The notes: generated by a model not told the origin, from the letters alone. A stretch of 64,000 nt of DNA from Rhodobiaceae bacterium (GCA_003330885.1 CP030277.1:1302001-1366000); one strand, 5' to 3'; counted from the stretch's first letter, positions 34,189 to 43,338 are shown. Numbers and translations are program-made.

Positions 34189-34479
34189 ATGCACACACCC
34201 CTATCCTCCGAGGTCGCTGAAGCGGTCGCCCTTCAAGCCCTCACCCATATCGCTGCAGACGACGACCTTTTGGGCGCATTTCTCGCCCAAACAGGCCTTG
34301 CGGTTGATGAACTGAAGATCAAGGCCACAGACCCAGCCCTCCTGGGCGGAGTCCTTGATTTCCTCATGAGCGATGAAGCTGGCCTTCTGGCGTTCTGCGA
34401 GGCAGCCAGCATCGAGCCCGAGATGCCGGGTCTCGCCCGACGGTCCTTGCCGGGTGGTGAAGAGGTGCACTGGACATGA
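34189..34479 (+). CDS. DUF3572 family protein
   Basis: 96 residues, mostly helical: EAVALQALTHIAADDDLLGAF, LAVDELK, GGVLDFLMSDEAGLLAFCE. The family sits beside divK/dinB in alphaproteobacteria and has no known function. Overlaps the HAD-like gene by four bases (ATGA). The 200-base region before it also drives divK in the other direction. Confidence 0.88.
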   Translation: MHTPLSSEVAEAVALQALTHIAADDDLLGAFLAQTGLAVDELKIKATDPALLGGVLDFLMSDEAGLLAFCEAASIEPEMPGLARRSLPGGEEVHWT

Positions 34480-35153
34480 ACGCCCCAGCTGAATTGGATG
34501 CAGATGTCCGCGACGCTCTCAATACACTCCACCTAGACCCGGCCCGTCCGCTCATCATCTCTGATGCGGATGAGGTCCTGCTGCAGTTTGTGGCAGGCCT
34601 CGAGCGCTATCTGGATGGCCAGGGTATGTGGCTTGACCTTCAGACATTTGCTTTGTCTGGCAACATCAAACGCAAAGACACCGGCGACCCAGTTCCCGTT
34701 GAAGAAACGCCAGACCTTCTCTCTGGATTTTTCAAGGCCGAAGCGGGAAATCTGACTGCTGTAGACCATGCAGCAGATGCGCTGAGTACACTTTCCAGCC
34801 GCGCTCAAATCATCGTCTTGACCAATGTGCCAACAGCGCAGAGGGATGCCAGGGCCGAAAGTCTCGCCCGCCAGGGCATGAACTATCCCGTCATCGCCAA
34901 CAAGGGTCTCAAAGGTCCGGCAGTGAGCCACATTGCCGATGCTTTCACAGCTCCGGTGTTCTTCCTGGATGACATCCCCCACAATCTAAAATCCGTTGCA
35001 GAATCCCATAAGGAGAGCCGTAGACTGCATTTCATCGCCGACAAGCGGCTGGCGAAACTTCTGCCACCTTCTGAGCACAGCCACTTCCATTCAAGCCATT
35101 GGCCAGACGCACAGGCCTTTATGGAAGCAGAACTTGCCGCGCACGGGTTCTAG
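34476..35153 (+). CDS. HAD-like protein with altered motif I
   Basis: 225 residues. LIISDADEVLLQFVAG resembles HAD motif I (DxD) but lacks the usual Thr/Val-Leu pattern; VLTNVPTAQRDAR is a motif II-like strand with Thr; KGLKGPAVSHI could supply the Lys; FFLDDIPHNLKSVAE is motif IV. The C-terminus is His-rich (HSHFHSSHW). Phosphatase activity is plausible but not certain because motif I reads DAD-E. Coupled to DUF3572. Confidence 0.78.
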   Translation: MNAPAELDADVRDALNTLHLDPARPLIISDADEVLLQFVAGLERYLDGQGMWLDLQTFALSGNIKRKDTGDPVPVEETPDLLSGFFKAEAGNLTAVDHAADALSTLSSRAQIIVLTNVPTAQRDARAESLARQGMNYPVIANKGLKGPAVSHIADAFTAPVFFLDDIPHNLKSVAESHKESRRLHFIADKRLAKLLPPSEHSHFHSSHWPDAQAFMEAELAAHGF

Positions 35154-35165
35154 GAGGAACCAAAT

Positions 35166-36074
35166 ATGCGACTTGGGGTGGACCTGGGCGGGACGAAAAT
35201 CGAAGCCATCTTGATGGATCGGGATGGCAACATCGTCGAGCGCAAGCGTGTCGCAACCCCGCGCGGTGACTACGAACAAACGGTGTTGGCGATCCGCGAT
35301 CTTGTTGATGATGTCAGTCGCGACGCGCCAGAGTCGCTACCCGTCGGCATGGGCATTCCCGGCACCGTATCACCTGCAACCGGTCTCATAAAAAATGCGA
35401 ACTCCACCTGGCTGATCGGCAAGCCCTTCGACAAAAATCTCGAAGCGGCCATGAAGAGGCCGGTGCGTCTCGCGAATGACGCGGATTGCTTCGCTCTTTC
35501 AGAGGCTGCCGATGGCGCAGGTGCTGGCCACGCGTCAGTATTTGGGGTCATCCTCGGAACAGGCGTCGGTGGTGGCGTTGTCATCAACGGGAAACCCGTC
35601 TCAGGTCCAAATGCCATTGCAGGCGAATGGGGGCACAACGCCCTACCCTGGCCTGAGGCCGCCGAGCTCCCTGGCCCCAAATGTTATTGCGGCAAAACAG
35701 GCTGTATCGAAACCTGGCTGTCAGGACCAGCGTTGGAACGGCAGGCAAAATCCGAAAGCCTATCGGGCCTCAGTGCATTAGACCTAGCAAGCGCGGCGCG
35801 ATCAGGCCAGGAGGACGCTCGAGCGCTTATCGAGCACTATGCAGACCGCCTTGCCCGCGCGCTCGCCGGAGTGATCAACATTCTGGATCCAAATGTGATC
35901 GTGCTTGGCGGTGGCCTCTCAGGGATAGACGAGCTCTATACGCTCGTGCCTGAAAAATGGGGTGCGCACGTCTTCTCGGACACTGTTGCTACAGAATTGA
36001 AGTCAAACACGCATGGGGACTCAAGCGGTGTCCGGGGCGCTGCATGGCTCTGGCCCAACACAGAGGCCCACTGA
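35166..36074 (+). CDS. ROK-family sugar kinase (fructokinase/GlcNAc kinase-like)
   Basis: ATP-dependent hexose kinase of 302 residues. Phosphate-1 site [14 protein letters not shown]; catalytic Asp in [25 protein letters not shown] phosphate-2; the ROK zinc motif GEWGHN...[15 protein letters not shown] with four ligands; and VLGGGLSGI near the end. The GHNALPW stretch resembles fructokinase Mak more than glucokinase; substrate is inference. RBS AGGAGG nine bases before ATG 35166. dinB starts one base past its stop. Confidence 0.93.
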   Translation: MRLGVDLGGTKIEAILMDRDGNIVERKRVATPRGDYEQTVLAIRDLVDDVSRDAPESLPVGMGIPGTVSPATGLIKNANSTWLIGKPFDKNLEAAMKRPVRLANDADCFALSEAADGAGAGHASVFGVILGTGVGGGVVINGKPVSGPNAIAGEWGHNALPWPEAAELPGPKCYCGKTGCIETWLSGPALERQAKSESLSGLSALDLASAARSGQEDARALIEHYADRLARALAGVINILDPNVIVLGGGLSGIDELYTLVPEKWGAHVFSDTVATELKSNTHGDSSGVRGAAWLWPNTEAH

Positions 36075-36075
36075 T

Positions 36076-37344
36076 ATGGCCCTTCCCACCCACGGATATT
36101 GCCGAGATTGCCTCGAGCCTGTCCCTAAGGACAAAAACAGATGTCCAGCCTGCAGACGCCCCAGAGTTCTGCACCATCCTGAGCTTCATAAGCTCAGCAT
36201 TGCCCATCTGGACTGCGATGCTTTCTACGCTGCGGTTGAAAAACGCGACAATCCAGACCTGAAAGACAAACCCGTCATTATTGGAGGCGGTAAGCGCGGC
36301 GTCGTGAGCACCGCTTGCTACATCGCACGTATTCGTGGCGTGGGTTCGGCAATGCCCATGTTCAAAGCGCTCAAGGCATGCCCGGACGCCGTCGTCGTAA
36401 AACCGAATATGGAAAAATATGCAAAAGCTGGAGGTGAGGTTCGCGCCTTAATGCGTGAACTCACGCCACTGGTCGAACCACTTTCCATCGATGAAGCATT
36501 CATGGACTTAAGTGGCACCGAGAGGCTGCACCATGCCCCGCCAGCCCTGACAATGCTGCGCCTTGTGAACCGTATCGAAGAAGAAATTGGGATCACAGTC
36601 TCTGTCGGCCTGAGCTTCAACAAGTTCCTCGCAAAAGTCGCATCCGACCTTAACAAACCGCGGGGCTTCTCGATCATTGGCGAAGAAGAGGCCATGGATT
36701 TTCTAGGCGACAAGCCTGTGTCGATCATCTGGGGCGTCGGCAAGGCCTTTAACGCCAAACTGAAGAAGGACGGCATCACATTGGTCCGCCATCTGCGCCA
36801 ATATGAAGAAAGCGCGTTGATGGCGCGCTACGGGTCGATGGGTCGTCGCCTGTGGCAACTCTCCAACTGCCAGGACAGTCGGCGGATCAAGCCTCACGGT
36901 GCCGCGAAGAGCATCTCAGCAGAGACCACCTTCTTCGACGACATATCAGAGTTTGAAGAACTGAAGCGCAAACTCTGGCCCTTATGTGAGCGGGTGGCCA
37001 AACGCGCAAAGAAAGCTGAGATTGCCGGAAAAACGGTGACACTGAAGCTAAAGACAGCAAGCTTCAAATCACGCACCCGCAGCCAAACACTTCCCAACCC
37101 GACACTTCTTGCCGATGTCCTTTACGAGACGGCACTCCCGTTATTGGAACCTGAAGCAGACGGTACACCTTTTCGTCTGATGGGGATCGGTATGTCGTCC
37201 CTGACAGATTCAGATCTGGCGGACCCAGCGGACCTTCTTGATCCAGGAGCGACCCGCCGCGCAGACGCAGAACGTGCCATGGATAGCGTCCGCGCAAAAT
37301 TCGGCGAGGACGCTATCAAAAAGGGACGCGGTCTTAAGCGATAA
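36076..37344 (+). CDS. dinB: DNA polymerase IV with N-terminal zinc-ribbon
   Basis: Y-family translesion polymerase, 422 residues. A leader [21 protein letters not shown] (two CxxC pairs, residues about 9-26) is not in E. coli DinB but is common in alphaproteobacteria and may bind zinc. Then the palm: [20 protein letters not shown] fingers, and [11 protein letters not shown] with catalytic acidic residues; helix-hairpin-helix in [11 protein letters not shown]; little-finger domain follows. The usual C-terminal beta-clamp motif QLxLF is not seen; the tail ends GLKR. ATG 36076 is two bases past the ROK gene stop. Confidence 0.95.
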   Translation: MALPTHGYCRDCLEPVPKDKNRCPACRRPRVLHHPELHKLSIAHLDCDAFYAAVEKRDNPDLKDKPVIIGGGKRGVVSTACYIARIRGVGSAMPMFKALKACPDAVVVKPNMEKYAKAGGEVRALMRELTPLVEPLSIDEAFMDLSGTERLHHAPPALTMLRLVNRIEEEIGITVSVGLSFNKFLAKVASDLNKPRGFSIIGEEEAMDFLGDKPVSIIWGVGKAFNAKLKKDGITLVRHLRQYEESALMARYGSMGRRLWQLSNCQDSRRIKPHGAAKSISAETTFFDDISEFEELKRKLWPLCERVAKRAKKAEIAGKTVTLKLKTASFKSRTRSQTLPNPTLLADVLYETALPLLEPEADGTPFRLMGIGMSSLTDSDLADPADLLDPGATRRADAERAMDSVRAKFGEDAIKKGRGLKR

Positions 37345-37346
37345 GC

Positions 37347-37394
37347 AGAGCATTTCCTGGTTAAGTGGATACCGGTGCACCGTCTGGAAATGCG
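37347..37394. repeat. Dispersed palindromic repeat, copy 3
   Basis: 48-base element AGAGCATTTCC...CGTCTGGAAATGCG, two bases past the dinB stop and 13 before the eipB stop on the other strand. Same outer arms as copies at 11420 and 27386. Confidence 0.82.
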
Positions 37395-37407
37395 ACAACC
37401 AAGGACT

Positions 37408-38277
37408 CTAACAGGGATCGGGCACGAGATAGGTAAGGTCTGTCAGCGTGCCATCAATGACGATGTCGCCATAATCCAGACGCATATTGGACGAGACACC
37501 ATTCTCGAACAATCGGTAGGAGACCTGGTAGTCAGGAAGACCTTCTCGCTCATGTGGCAAAAAATAGCTCACCTGAACCGGCCAGGAAGCTGCGCCCTCA
37601 AGGTCCATGCCCTCCCCCTCTTTCGAGACCGGATCTGTGTCCGCTTTACCCGGTTTCCCGATAAAGGAACTGACCAGGAAATAATGGTCCGACTCCGCAC
37701 CTTCAAAAACGGGGACGCTCATAAGCGACTTGCCAGAAGCCGCAGTCGCGACCAGGTCCCGAACGAATTCACTCGGAAAAACAATGTCGTCTGGCAGATC
37801 CAAAACAACATCTCTGGGTTGGGAAAAACTAGCCGATGGCGCAGTCTCAGATCTGTCTGCAAACCCGGAGACTGTTTCCTCTAATTGCGCTCCGATATAC
37901 CGCTGCACCTCAAATCGGAACTGGTCGCCATCGCCGCTTTCCCAGGACGACATACGCAGGTCGCGAACCATCACCCCACCGTCCGTATCTGAGAGCTGCG
38001 TAACCAGTCGCTGGCCCAGCGTGTACCCATCGCAGCTATTGCCGGTCCATTCCAAAACCATGCGACCTGAGAGACCGGCAATATCCGCACTAGATTCCGC
38101 CGCTGACAATTTGAGATCGTAAGCCGCCCGGTGATTGGCAAGTTCTGCTGCAAATGCTCCGCTTGCTGAGCTGACAACAAAAACCACCGACACGGCCCTT
38201 GCGACCGTCGAAAATAGGCGCGATTGTACGTCCCGCCCGTGTGGCCGCCGACGCTCTTTAGATCGAAAAAAACTCAT
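37408..38277 (-). CDS. eipB: EipB-like periplasmic cell-envelope integrity protein (DUF1849)
   Basis: 289 residues. A basic n-region, hydrophobic core AVSVVFVVSSASGAFA and cleavage after AFA (about residue 43) predict export. The mature part is a long beta-sheet protein: HRAAYDLKLS, GRMVLEWTG, NSCDGYTLGQR with Cys82, and a C-terminal PDPC ending exactly on Cys289; in Brucella EipB two such cysteines form a disulfide and the protein supports envelope integrity. The only ATG (38277-38275) overlaps the start of the divergent dehydrogenase in CATG. No Shine-Dalgarno is visible. Confidence 0.85.
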   Translation of the reverse strand: MSFFRSKERRRPHGRDVQSRLFSTVARAVSVVFVVSSASGAFAAELANHRAAYDLKLSAAESSADIAGLSGRMVLEWTGNSCDGYTLGQRLVTQLSDTDGGVMVRDLRMSSWESGDGDQFRFEVQRYIGAQLEETVSGFADRSETAPSASFSQPRDVVLDLPDDIVFPSEFVRDLVATAASGKSLMSVPVFEGAESDHYFLVSSFIGKPGKADTDPVSKEGEGMDLEGAASWPVQVSYFLPHEREGLPDYQVSYRLFENGVSSNMRLDYGDIVIDGTLTDLTYLVPDPC

Positions 38278-39241
38278 GTCCAAACCAAGAATCCTTGTTA
38301 CGCGAAAGCTCCCGCCAGCCGTCGAAGAAAGATTGCAAAAAGACTATCAGCCTGACCTTAACGGGTCAGATGAAATTTATGGACAAGAAGAATTGATTGA
38401 GCGCGCAAAAGGTGCCGATGCGCTCCTGATCACTGTGACCGACACCATCGATCGTAATGTTATTGAGCAGCTCCCTCAATCCATTCAAATGATCGCCACA
38501 TTCTCCGTGGGGTACGATCAGATTGATGTCGCGGCAGCCCAGGAACGCAAGATTGCGGTGAGCAACACGCCGGGCGTCCTGACCAACGCCACGGCCGATA
38601 TCGCCATGCTCCTCCTTTTGGGCGCTGCACGCGGGGCCGGCAATGGGGAACACGCCATCCGGCAAAACTCCTGGCAGAACTGGGCTCCAACCGGGTTTCT
38701 GGGTCGTGATTTCACTGGAAAACGCCTCGGCATTCTCGGCATGGGGCGTATCGGACGAGCCGTGGCAAAGCGAGCACGCGCCTTCGAGATGGAGATCCAT
38801 TACCACAATCGAAGCCAGCTGCCGGAGCAAGAGGAGGCCGGAGCCCGCTACCATGACAGCTTGGAAAGTCTTCTCCCAAACTGCGATTTTCTATCGGTCC
38901 ATGCAGCCTCAACACCTCAAACACGGGGCATAATCAATGCGGAGACCCTGCAGGCGCTTCCGCGGGGCGCCATCATTGTGAATACTGCCCGAGGCGACCT
39001 TGTGGACGATAATGCACTCATCAGCGCCCTTGAATCTGGCTATATTGGCGCAGCAGGCCTCGATGTTTTCAACGATGAACCCCAATTGGACCCACGCTAC
39101 CGCACGCTTCCAAACACATTTCTACTTCCACACCTGGGCAGCGCCACACTTGAGACACGCAACGCCATGGGCTTCTGCGCACTTGACAATCTGGACGCAT
39201 TTTTCGCCGGGAAGGCGCTTCCAAACCCCGTCACGCTCTAG
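38276..39241 (+). CDS. D-2-hydroxyacid dehydrogenase (glyoxylate/hydroxypyruvate reductase type)
   Basis: NAD(P)-dependent enzyme of 321 residues. LGILGMGRIGRAVAKRA is the GxGxxG site; the sugar-phosphate-binding HNRSQ loop points to NADPH; catalytic Arg in VNTARGDLVDD, Glu in DVFNDEPQLDP, and His in LLPHLGSAT. Order and sequence suit D-glycerate dehydrogenase/glyoxylate reductase. ATG 38276 fits the family N-terminus PRILVTRKLPP; upstream codons read antisense into eipB. No ribosome site; it shares CATG with the divergent eipB start, so its promoter lies within eipB. Confidence 0.92.
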   Translation: MSKPRILVTRKLPPAVEERLQKDYQPDLNGSDEIYGQEELIERAKGADALLITVTDTIDRNVIEQLPQSIQMIATFSVGYDQIDVAAAQERKIAVSNTPGVLTNATADIAMLLLLGAARGAGNGEHAIRQNSWQNWAPTGFLGRDFTGKRLGILGMGRIGRAVAKRARAFEMEIHYHNRSQLPEQEEAGARYHDSLESLLPNCDFLSVHAASTPQTRGIINAETLQALPRGAIIVNTARGDLVDDNALISALESGYIGAAGLDVFNDEPQLDPRYRTLPNTFLLPHLGSATLETRNAMGFCALDNLDAFFAGKALPNPVTL

Positions 39242-39413
39242 GCAAACAAATACATCTTGCGTCGATACCACCCGGCAATTTCTGCCGCTGCACACCGCTC
39301 GAGCACCAATTCCTCAAGGTTTCTGCCATTCTCATTTTGGCACGTGGTTTGCGACTGCTCCTCCAAACACATGCGCGCAAACCGTCATCGGTGCGCCTTA
39401 AGGAGACCAGGCA

Positions 39414-40130
39414 ATGGGCCAGCAGATACCAAATGAGCGAGCTGCGAACGCATTTAGCGAGAGCATACACCCGGTCATCGACACCATGGAAATGCGCCTT
39501 CGCTGCGAACTGCTCAGAGAAGCACAAGAGTCGGTAGATCCCGACACTGTTGTCGTCAAAGCCCTTGAATATGCAGCCGAGGCAGAACAGCGCATTGCTG
39601 AACTCAACGCTCGCGTGCGTACATTGGAATCTCTGGCGAAGACAGATGAACTCACAGGCCTTCTCAATCGCCGTGGTTTTTATGATGCCGTAAGGCGAGA
39701 GTTACAGCAATCCGCGCGCCATAAAGAGACGGGTGTCCTTGCCTATATTGACTTGGATGAGTTCAAACCCATCAATGACACACTCGGACACGCAGCCGGC
39801 GACGAAGTTCTCCGCGCCGTTGGAAGACAGTTAGGCACGAACATTCGGGCGACAGACTTTGCCGCGCGCCTTGGTGGCGACGAGTTTGCTGTCCTCTTCG
39901 TGCGCGCAGAACACATTCCTGCACGCAAACGCGCACGCGTGATGCTGGAAGAATTAAACAGCCTCACAGTGCCTTGGAAACGAAAAAAGGTCCAAGTACG
40001 AGCCAGCATGGGACTTGCAAACTACACGGGCGAAACTGCGTTCGAAGAACTGCTCGCCCAATCAGATCGGGCGATGTATCGCGAAAAACGCAAAGCGACC
40101 GAAAGCCGCTCAGCCGCTGCTACCCGGTAA
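39414..40130 (+). CDS. Diguanylate cyclase (GGDEF) with coiled-coil
   Basis: 238 residues. The first about 85 are helical, with a coiled-coil (EYAAEAEQRIAELNARVRTLE) typical of dimerisation; the rest is a GGDEF domain: LTGLLNRRGF, FAARLGGDEFAVLF. An inhibitory site RATD sits five residues before GGDEF, so feedback by cyclic-di-GMP is likely. AAGGAG lies eight bases before ATG 39414. No sensor or membrane domain. The last 21 bases overlap the convergent gene at 40110. Confidence 0.92.
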   Translation: MGQQIPNERAANAFSESIHPVIDTMEMRLRCELLREAQESVDPDTVVVKALEYAAEAEQRIAELNARVRTLESLAKTDELTGLLNRRGFYDAVRRELQQSARHKETGVLAYIDLDEFKPINDTLGHAAGDEVLRAVGRQLGTNIRATDFAARLGGDEFAVLFVRAEHIPARKRARVMLEELNSLTVPWKRKKVQVRASMGLANYTGETAFEELLAQSDRAMYREKRKATESRSAAATR

Positions 40131-41162
40131 AGCAGGTTCTGGCTGGGTGAGACGTCGAATAGCACCTCCCCCTTTTGCAAGCACAGGTGTTGGTACCTGC
40201 ACCACCTTTCTGTCTGAATAGACCGCACCGATGATCGAGGCAGCGACCGCATCGTTTGGGTCTCCATAGGACGGCATGATCACCGCACCATTGGCCACAT
40301 AATAATCCAAATAATTCGATGCTAGAGGTTTCCCATCAAAGCCAGCCTGCTGGTTCTGAGGCAGCGGTACTGATGTGATCGTAAGCCTGTCACCTCGCGC
40401 CGTAACAGCTGACTCCAAATGAGCCTTGTTATCTTCCAGTGTCGCTCTGTCGAAATCATCTGCATCTGATACTTCTGAAACAAGTACTCGGTCTCGCCCG
40501 GCAAAAACCGCAACACGGCTAACCTGCCCCTGCGTTGGGTCTGCGGCCAGGCCACCGCCAAGCCACACAACCTTCCGAGCCCCCAGAAAAAGCGCAAGTC
40601 GCTCTTCAATCTCCGGTCGGGTCAATTCCGGATTGCGGTCTTCATTGAGAAGGCACTCTTCTGTTGCAAGCACAGTTCCATACCCGTCAGCGCTGATTGC
40701 GCCGCCTTCCAACACCATATCGGCTGCGAAGCTCTTCGTATTTTCGTGCCGGAGAACACTTGCTGCGAGCGCAGCGTCCCTGGCAATACCATGAACAGAA
40801 TTGCCCCAGCCATTGAACTGCCAGGCGATGCCTGCAATAGCGTCCTCACCATTGCTCAGAAACATCGGGGCTGTATCCCGCGCCCAGCAATCATCGATTG
40901 GGAGCTCAAGAAACTGAACATTTTTGTTGCGACCACAAGCAAACCGCGCCTGAGACGCGTCCTCTTCCCGAACAATAACCGTCACCGGTTCGTATTCGGC
41001 AATAGAACGAATGACTTCTGCCGCTTCGGTGTATGCCTGAGGCATCAAATCGCGCCAGCGATCAGCTCGTGACGGCCATTGCACCCAACACCGCTTGTGT
41101 GGCTCCCACTCTCCGGGCAGAAAAAACCCCTCACCCACCGGAGAGTGTAAATAATCGTCCAT
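40110..41162 (-). CDS. Agmatine deiminase-like protein lacking catalytic residues
   Basis: Guanidino-modifying (pentein) fold protein, 350 residues, aligned along its whole length with agmatine deiminase: GEWEPHKRCWVQWP, DDCWARDTAP, FNGWGN, VLEGGAIS, LLNEDRNPELT. But the nucleophile motif IHCIT reads AIRRLTQ (335-339), so the Cys is Arg337, and the DGHVDN motif reads QGQVSR (211-216), so the catalytic His is Gln213 and its Asp is Ser215. Deiminase or hydrolase activity is therefore unlikely; a binding or regulatory role is inference. No frameshift is seen. AGGGGA precedes ATG 41162. It is divergent from ridA. Confidence 0.85.
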   Translation of the reverse strand: MDDYLHSPVGEGFFLPGEWEPHKRCWVQWPSRADRWRDLMPQAYTEAAEVIRSIAEYEPVTVIVREEDASQARFACGRNKNVQFLELPIDDCWARDTAPMFLSNGEDAIAGIAWQFNGWGNSVHGIARDAALAASVLRHENTKSFAADMVLEGGAISADGYGTVLATEECLLNEDRNPELTRPEIEERLALFLGARKVVWLGGGLAADPTQGQVSRVAVFAGRDRVLVSEVSDADDFDRATLEDNKAHLESAVTARGDRLTITSVPLPQNQQAGFDGKPLASNYLDYYVANGAVIMPSYGDPNDAVAASIIGAVYSDRKVVQVPTPVLAKGGGAIRRLTQPEPALPGSSG

Positions 41163-41252
41163 CAGGTCCCCTAATCCGACTCAAAACACTGCGCAGAAGA
41201 CCCATTGTGCCGTAAACTGCTGAGAAAGAAAAATCACTGACAGGATGTTGAA

Positions 41253-41720
41253 ATGAGTGAAAGTACCGCAGCCAAGTTGAACCAACTCGGGATCACCCTT
41301 CCAAAGCCAACACCTGCGGCAGGGACATACTCGCCCTACACCATTTCAGGCAATCTTGTCTTCATCTCCGGCCAGGTCCCTGTAGGGCCTAGCGGCCTGG
41401 AGTTCCAAGGCAAGGTCGGTGACAAATTCAACGTCGACCAAGCCAAAGCTGCGGCCCGTCTCTGCGCTATCAACATACTGTCCCAACTGTCTGCCGCGCT
41501 CGAAGGTGATCTCGACCGCGTCACGCGCTGCGTGAAGCTGGGCGGCTTTGTGAATTCAGTGCCTGACTTCGGTGACCACCCTGCCGTCATGAACGGCGCA
41601 TCCGATCTCATGGTTGAGGTGTTTGGCGACAAGGGCAAACATGCCCGCTTCGCCGTCGGCGCTCCGTCTTTGCCCTTCGACGTGGCGGTAGAAGTCGAAG
41701 CCATCTTCGAGATTGCGTGA
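41253..41720 (+). CDS. RidA/YjgF family protein
   Basis: 155 residues, trimeric chorismate-mutase-like fold. Hallmarks: YSPYTISGNLVFISGQVP, RLCAINILSQLSAALEGDLDRVTR, and HARFAVGAPSLPFDVAVEVEAIF, where the Arg would bind the imine/enamine carboxylate. RidA proteins hydrolyse reactive 2-aminoacrylate formed by PLP enzymes; the longer subfamily seen here has less settled roles. Separated from the deiminase-like gene by a 90-base divergent region. The next gene starts ten bases on. Confidence 0.93.
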   Translation: MSESTAAKLNQLGITLPKPTPAAGTYSPYTISGNLVFISGQVPVGPSGLEFQGKVGDKFNVDQAKAAARLCAINILSQLSAALEGDLDRVTRCVKLGGFVNSVPDFGDHPAVMNGASDLMVEVFGDKGKHARFAVGAPSLPFDVAVEVEAIFEIA

Positions 41721-41730
41721 GCGCCAGCTT

Positions 41731-42912
41731 ATGGGTGATGCCGAACAGGTGGTGATGAAGGTCGTGCCCCGCATGGAAGAAATTCCAGCGGCTGCATGGG
41801 ACGCCTGTGCCAATCCAGGTGGCGAGATTGCAGACATTCCCTTCCTGTCACACGCCTTTCTGAAGGCATTGGAAGAAAGTGGATCAGCAACTGCCAGAAC
41901 CGGTTGGGCACCCCACCACCTCATCCTTGAAGAGCCCGACGGCAGCCTTGCTGGCGTCGTTCCGATGTATATGAAAAGCCACAGCCAGGGCGAATATGTG
42001 TTCGACTATGGCTGGGCCGATGCTTTTGAGCGCGCCGGCGGCAACTATTATCCAAAACTGCAAGTCTCTGTGCCCTTCACGCCAGCGACTAGTCGGCGCA
42101 TTTTGGCGCGCCCAGGTCTGTTTCAGGAGCGGACCGAAGACCAATTGACAGCTGGCATGATCGAACTGGCGCGGCAGCTGGAAGTCTCTTCTGTTCACCT
42201 CACCTTTTTGCCTGAAAAACAATGGACAAGATTGGGAGAACTGGGCTTTCTCCAACGAACAGACCAACAGTTTCACTGGCTGAACAATGGCTATGATACT
42301 TTTGATGATTTCCTGACGGACCTCGCCTCCCGCAAGCGCAAAAACCTTCGCAAAGAACGAGAACGCGCGCTTGAAAATGGCATTGAAATCGAATGGGTAA
42401 CAGGGTCCGACCTGAAAGAAACTCACTGGGATGCGTTTTTTGAATTCTACACCGATACCGGCATGCGCAAATGGGGCTCGCCCTATCTGACACGTGAGTT
42501 CTTTTCCATGATCGGCGAAACCATGGCCGACGAAACGCTACTGATCATGGCAAAGCGTGAGGGTCGCTATATAGCCGGTGCGCTGAATTTTGTCGGTTCG
42601 GAAACCCTATTTGGCAGGAATTGGGGCTGCATCGAGCACCACCCATTTCTGCATTTTGAAGTTTGCTACTATCAGGCGATCGATTTTGCCATCTCCAAGG
42701 GACTGAAGAAGGTTGAAGCAGGCGCTCAAGGGGCCCACAAGCTTGCCCGCGGCTATTTGCCAACCCACACCTATTCCGCCCACTATATTGCCAATCCAAG
42801 CTTCCGGGAGGCTGTAGAGCACTATCTTGAACAAGAGCGGCGTCATATAGATCATGACATTGCTGCGCTCAGCAGGCACGCACCCTTTCGGCAATCCGGC
42901 GACGAGAACTAG
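41731..42912 (+). CDS. COG3146/DUF482 GNAT-fold protein
   Basis: 393 residues with two acyltransferase-like (GNAT) halves, as in COG3146 proteins annotated peptidoglycan biosynthesis or N-acetyltransferase. Signature pieces: DIPFLSHAFLKALEESGSA, FDYGWADAFERAGGNYYPKL, RKRKNLRKERE, FYTDTGMRKWGSPYLTREFF, and AGAQGAHKLARGY. The substrate is not known; FemAB-like ligation is possible. I start at ATG 41731, with no strong Shine-Dalgarno; another ATG lies 24 bases on. Likely co-transcribed with ridA and the HIT gene. Confidence 0.85.
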   Translation: MGDAEQVVMKVVPRMEEIPAAAWDACANPGGEIADIPFLSHAFLKALEESGSATARTGWAPHHLILEEPDGSLAGVVPMYMKSHSQGEYVFDYGWADAFERAGGNYYPKLQVSVPFTPATSRRILARPGLFQERTEDQLTAGMIELARQLEVSSVHLTFLPEKQWTRLGELGFLQRTDQQFHWLNNGYDTFDDFLTDLASRKRKNLRKERERALENGIEIEWVTGSDLKETHWDAFFEFYTDTGMRKWGSPYLTREFFSMIGETMADETLLIMAKREGRYIAGALNFVGSETLFGRNWGCIEHHPFLHFEVCYYQAIDFAISKGLKKVEAGAQGAHKLARGYLPTHTYSAHYIANPSFREAVEHYLEQERRHIDHDIAALSRHAPFRQSGDEN

Positions 42913-42921
42913 GAAACATCC

Positions 42922-43338
42922 ATGGCGTATGATGACAATAATATTTTCGCGAAAATTCTGCGGGGCGAAGCCCCATGCATCAAGGTTTATGAAGACGACA
43001 AGACCTTTTCCTTCATGGATGTGATGCCGCAGGCCGAAGGCCATACCCTTGTCATTCCCAAGGCGCCAGCAGAGAACCTTTTTGACCTTGAACCAGAGCA
43101 TTACGCGTCACTCGCTCAGACAACCCAGAAGATTGCCGCGGCTGTCAAGCAGGCGATTGGATCGCCAGGCGTAATGATCGCCCAGTTGAACGGGGCGGAG
43201 GCAGGACAGACAGTTTTCCATTTCCACAACCACATCATTCCGCGCTGGAGCGGCTTGGAGATGAAACTCCATGCACGCGAGATGGCAGATATGGCCGAAC
43301 TGGAAGAACAAGCACAGAAAATTCGCGCGGCTCTCTAA
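42922..43338 (+). CDS. HIT family nucleotide-binding protein
   Basis: 138 residues of the histidine-triad (Hint) family, which hydrolyse AMP-lysine-type phosphoramidates and related nucleotides. IFAKILRGEAPCIKVYED at the start, VIPKAPAENLF, and the triad VFHFHNHIIPRW with HxHxH followed by the active-site region. ATG 42922 has GGAAA upstream. It follows the COG3146 gene after nine bases and precedes an exported beta-propeller gene. Confidence 0.94.
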   Translation: MAYDDNNIFAKILRGEAPCIKVYEDDKTFSFMDVMPQAEGHTLVIPKAPAENLFDLEPEHYASLAQTTQKIAAAVKQAIGSPGVMIAQLNGAEAGQTVFHFHNHIIPRWSGLEMKLHAREMADMAELEEQAQKIRAAL

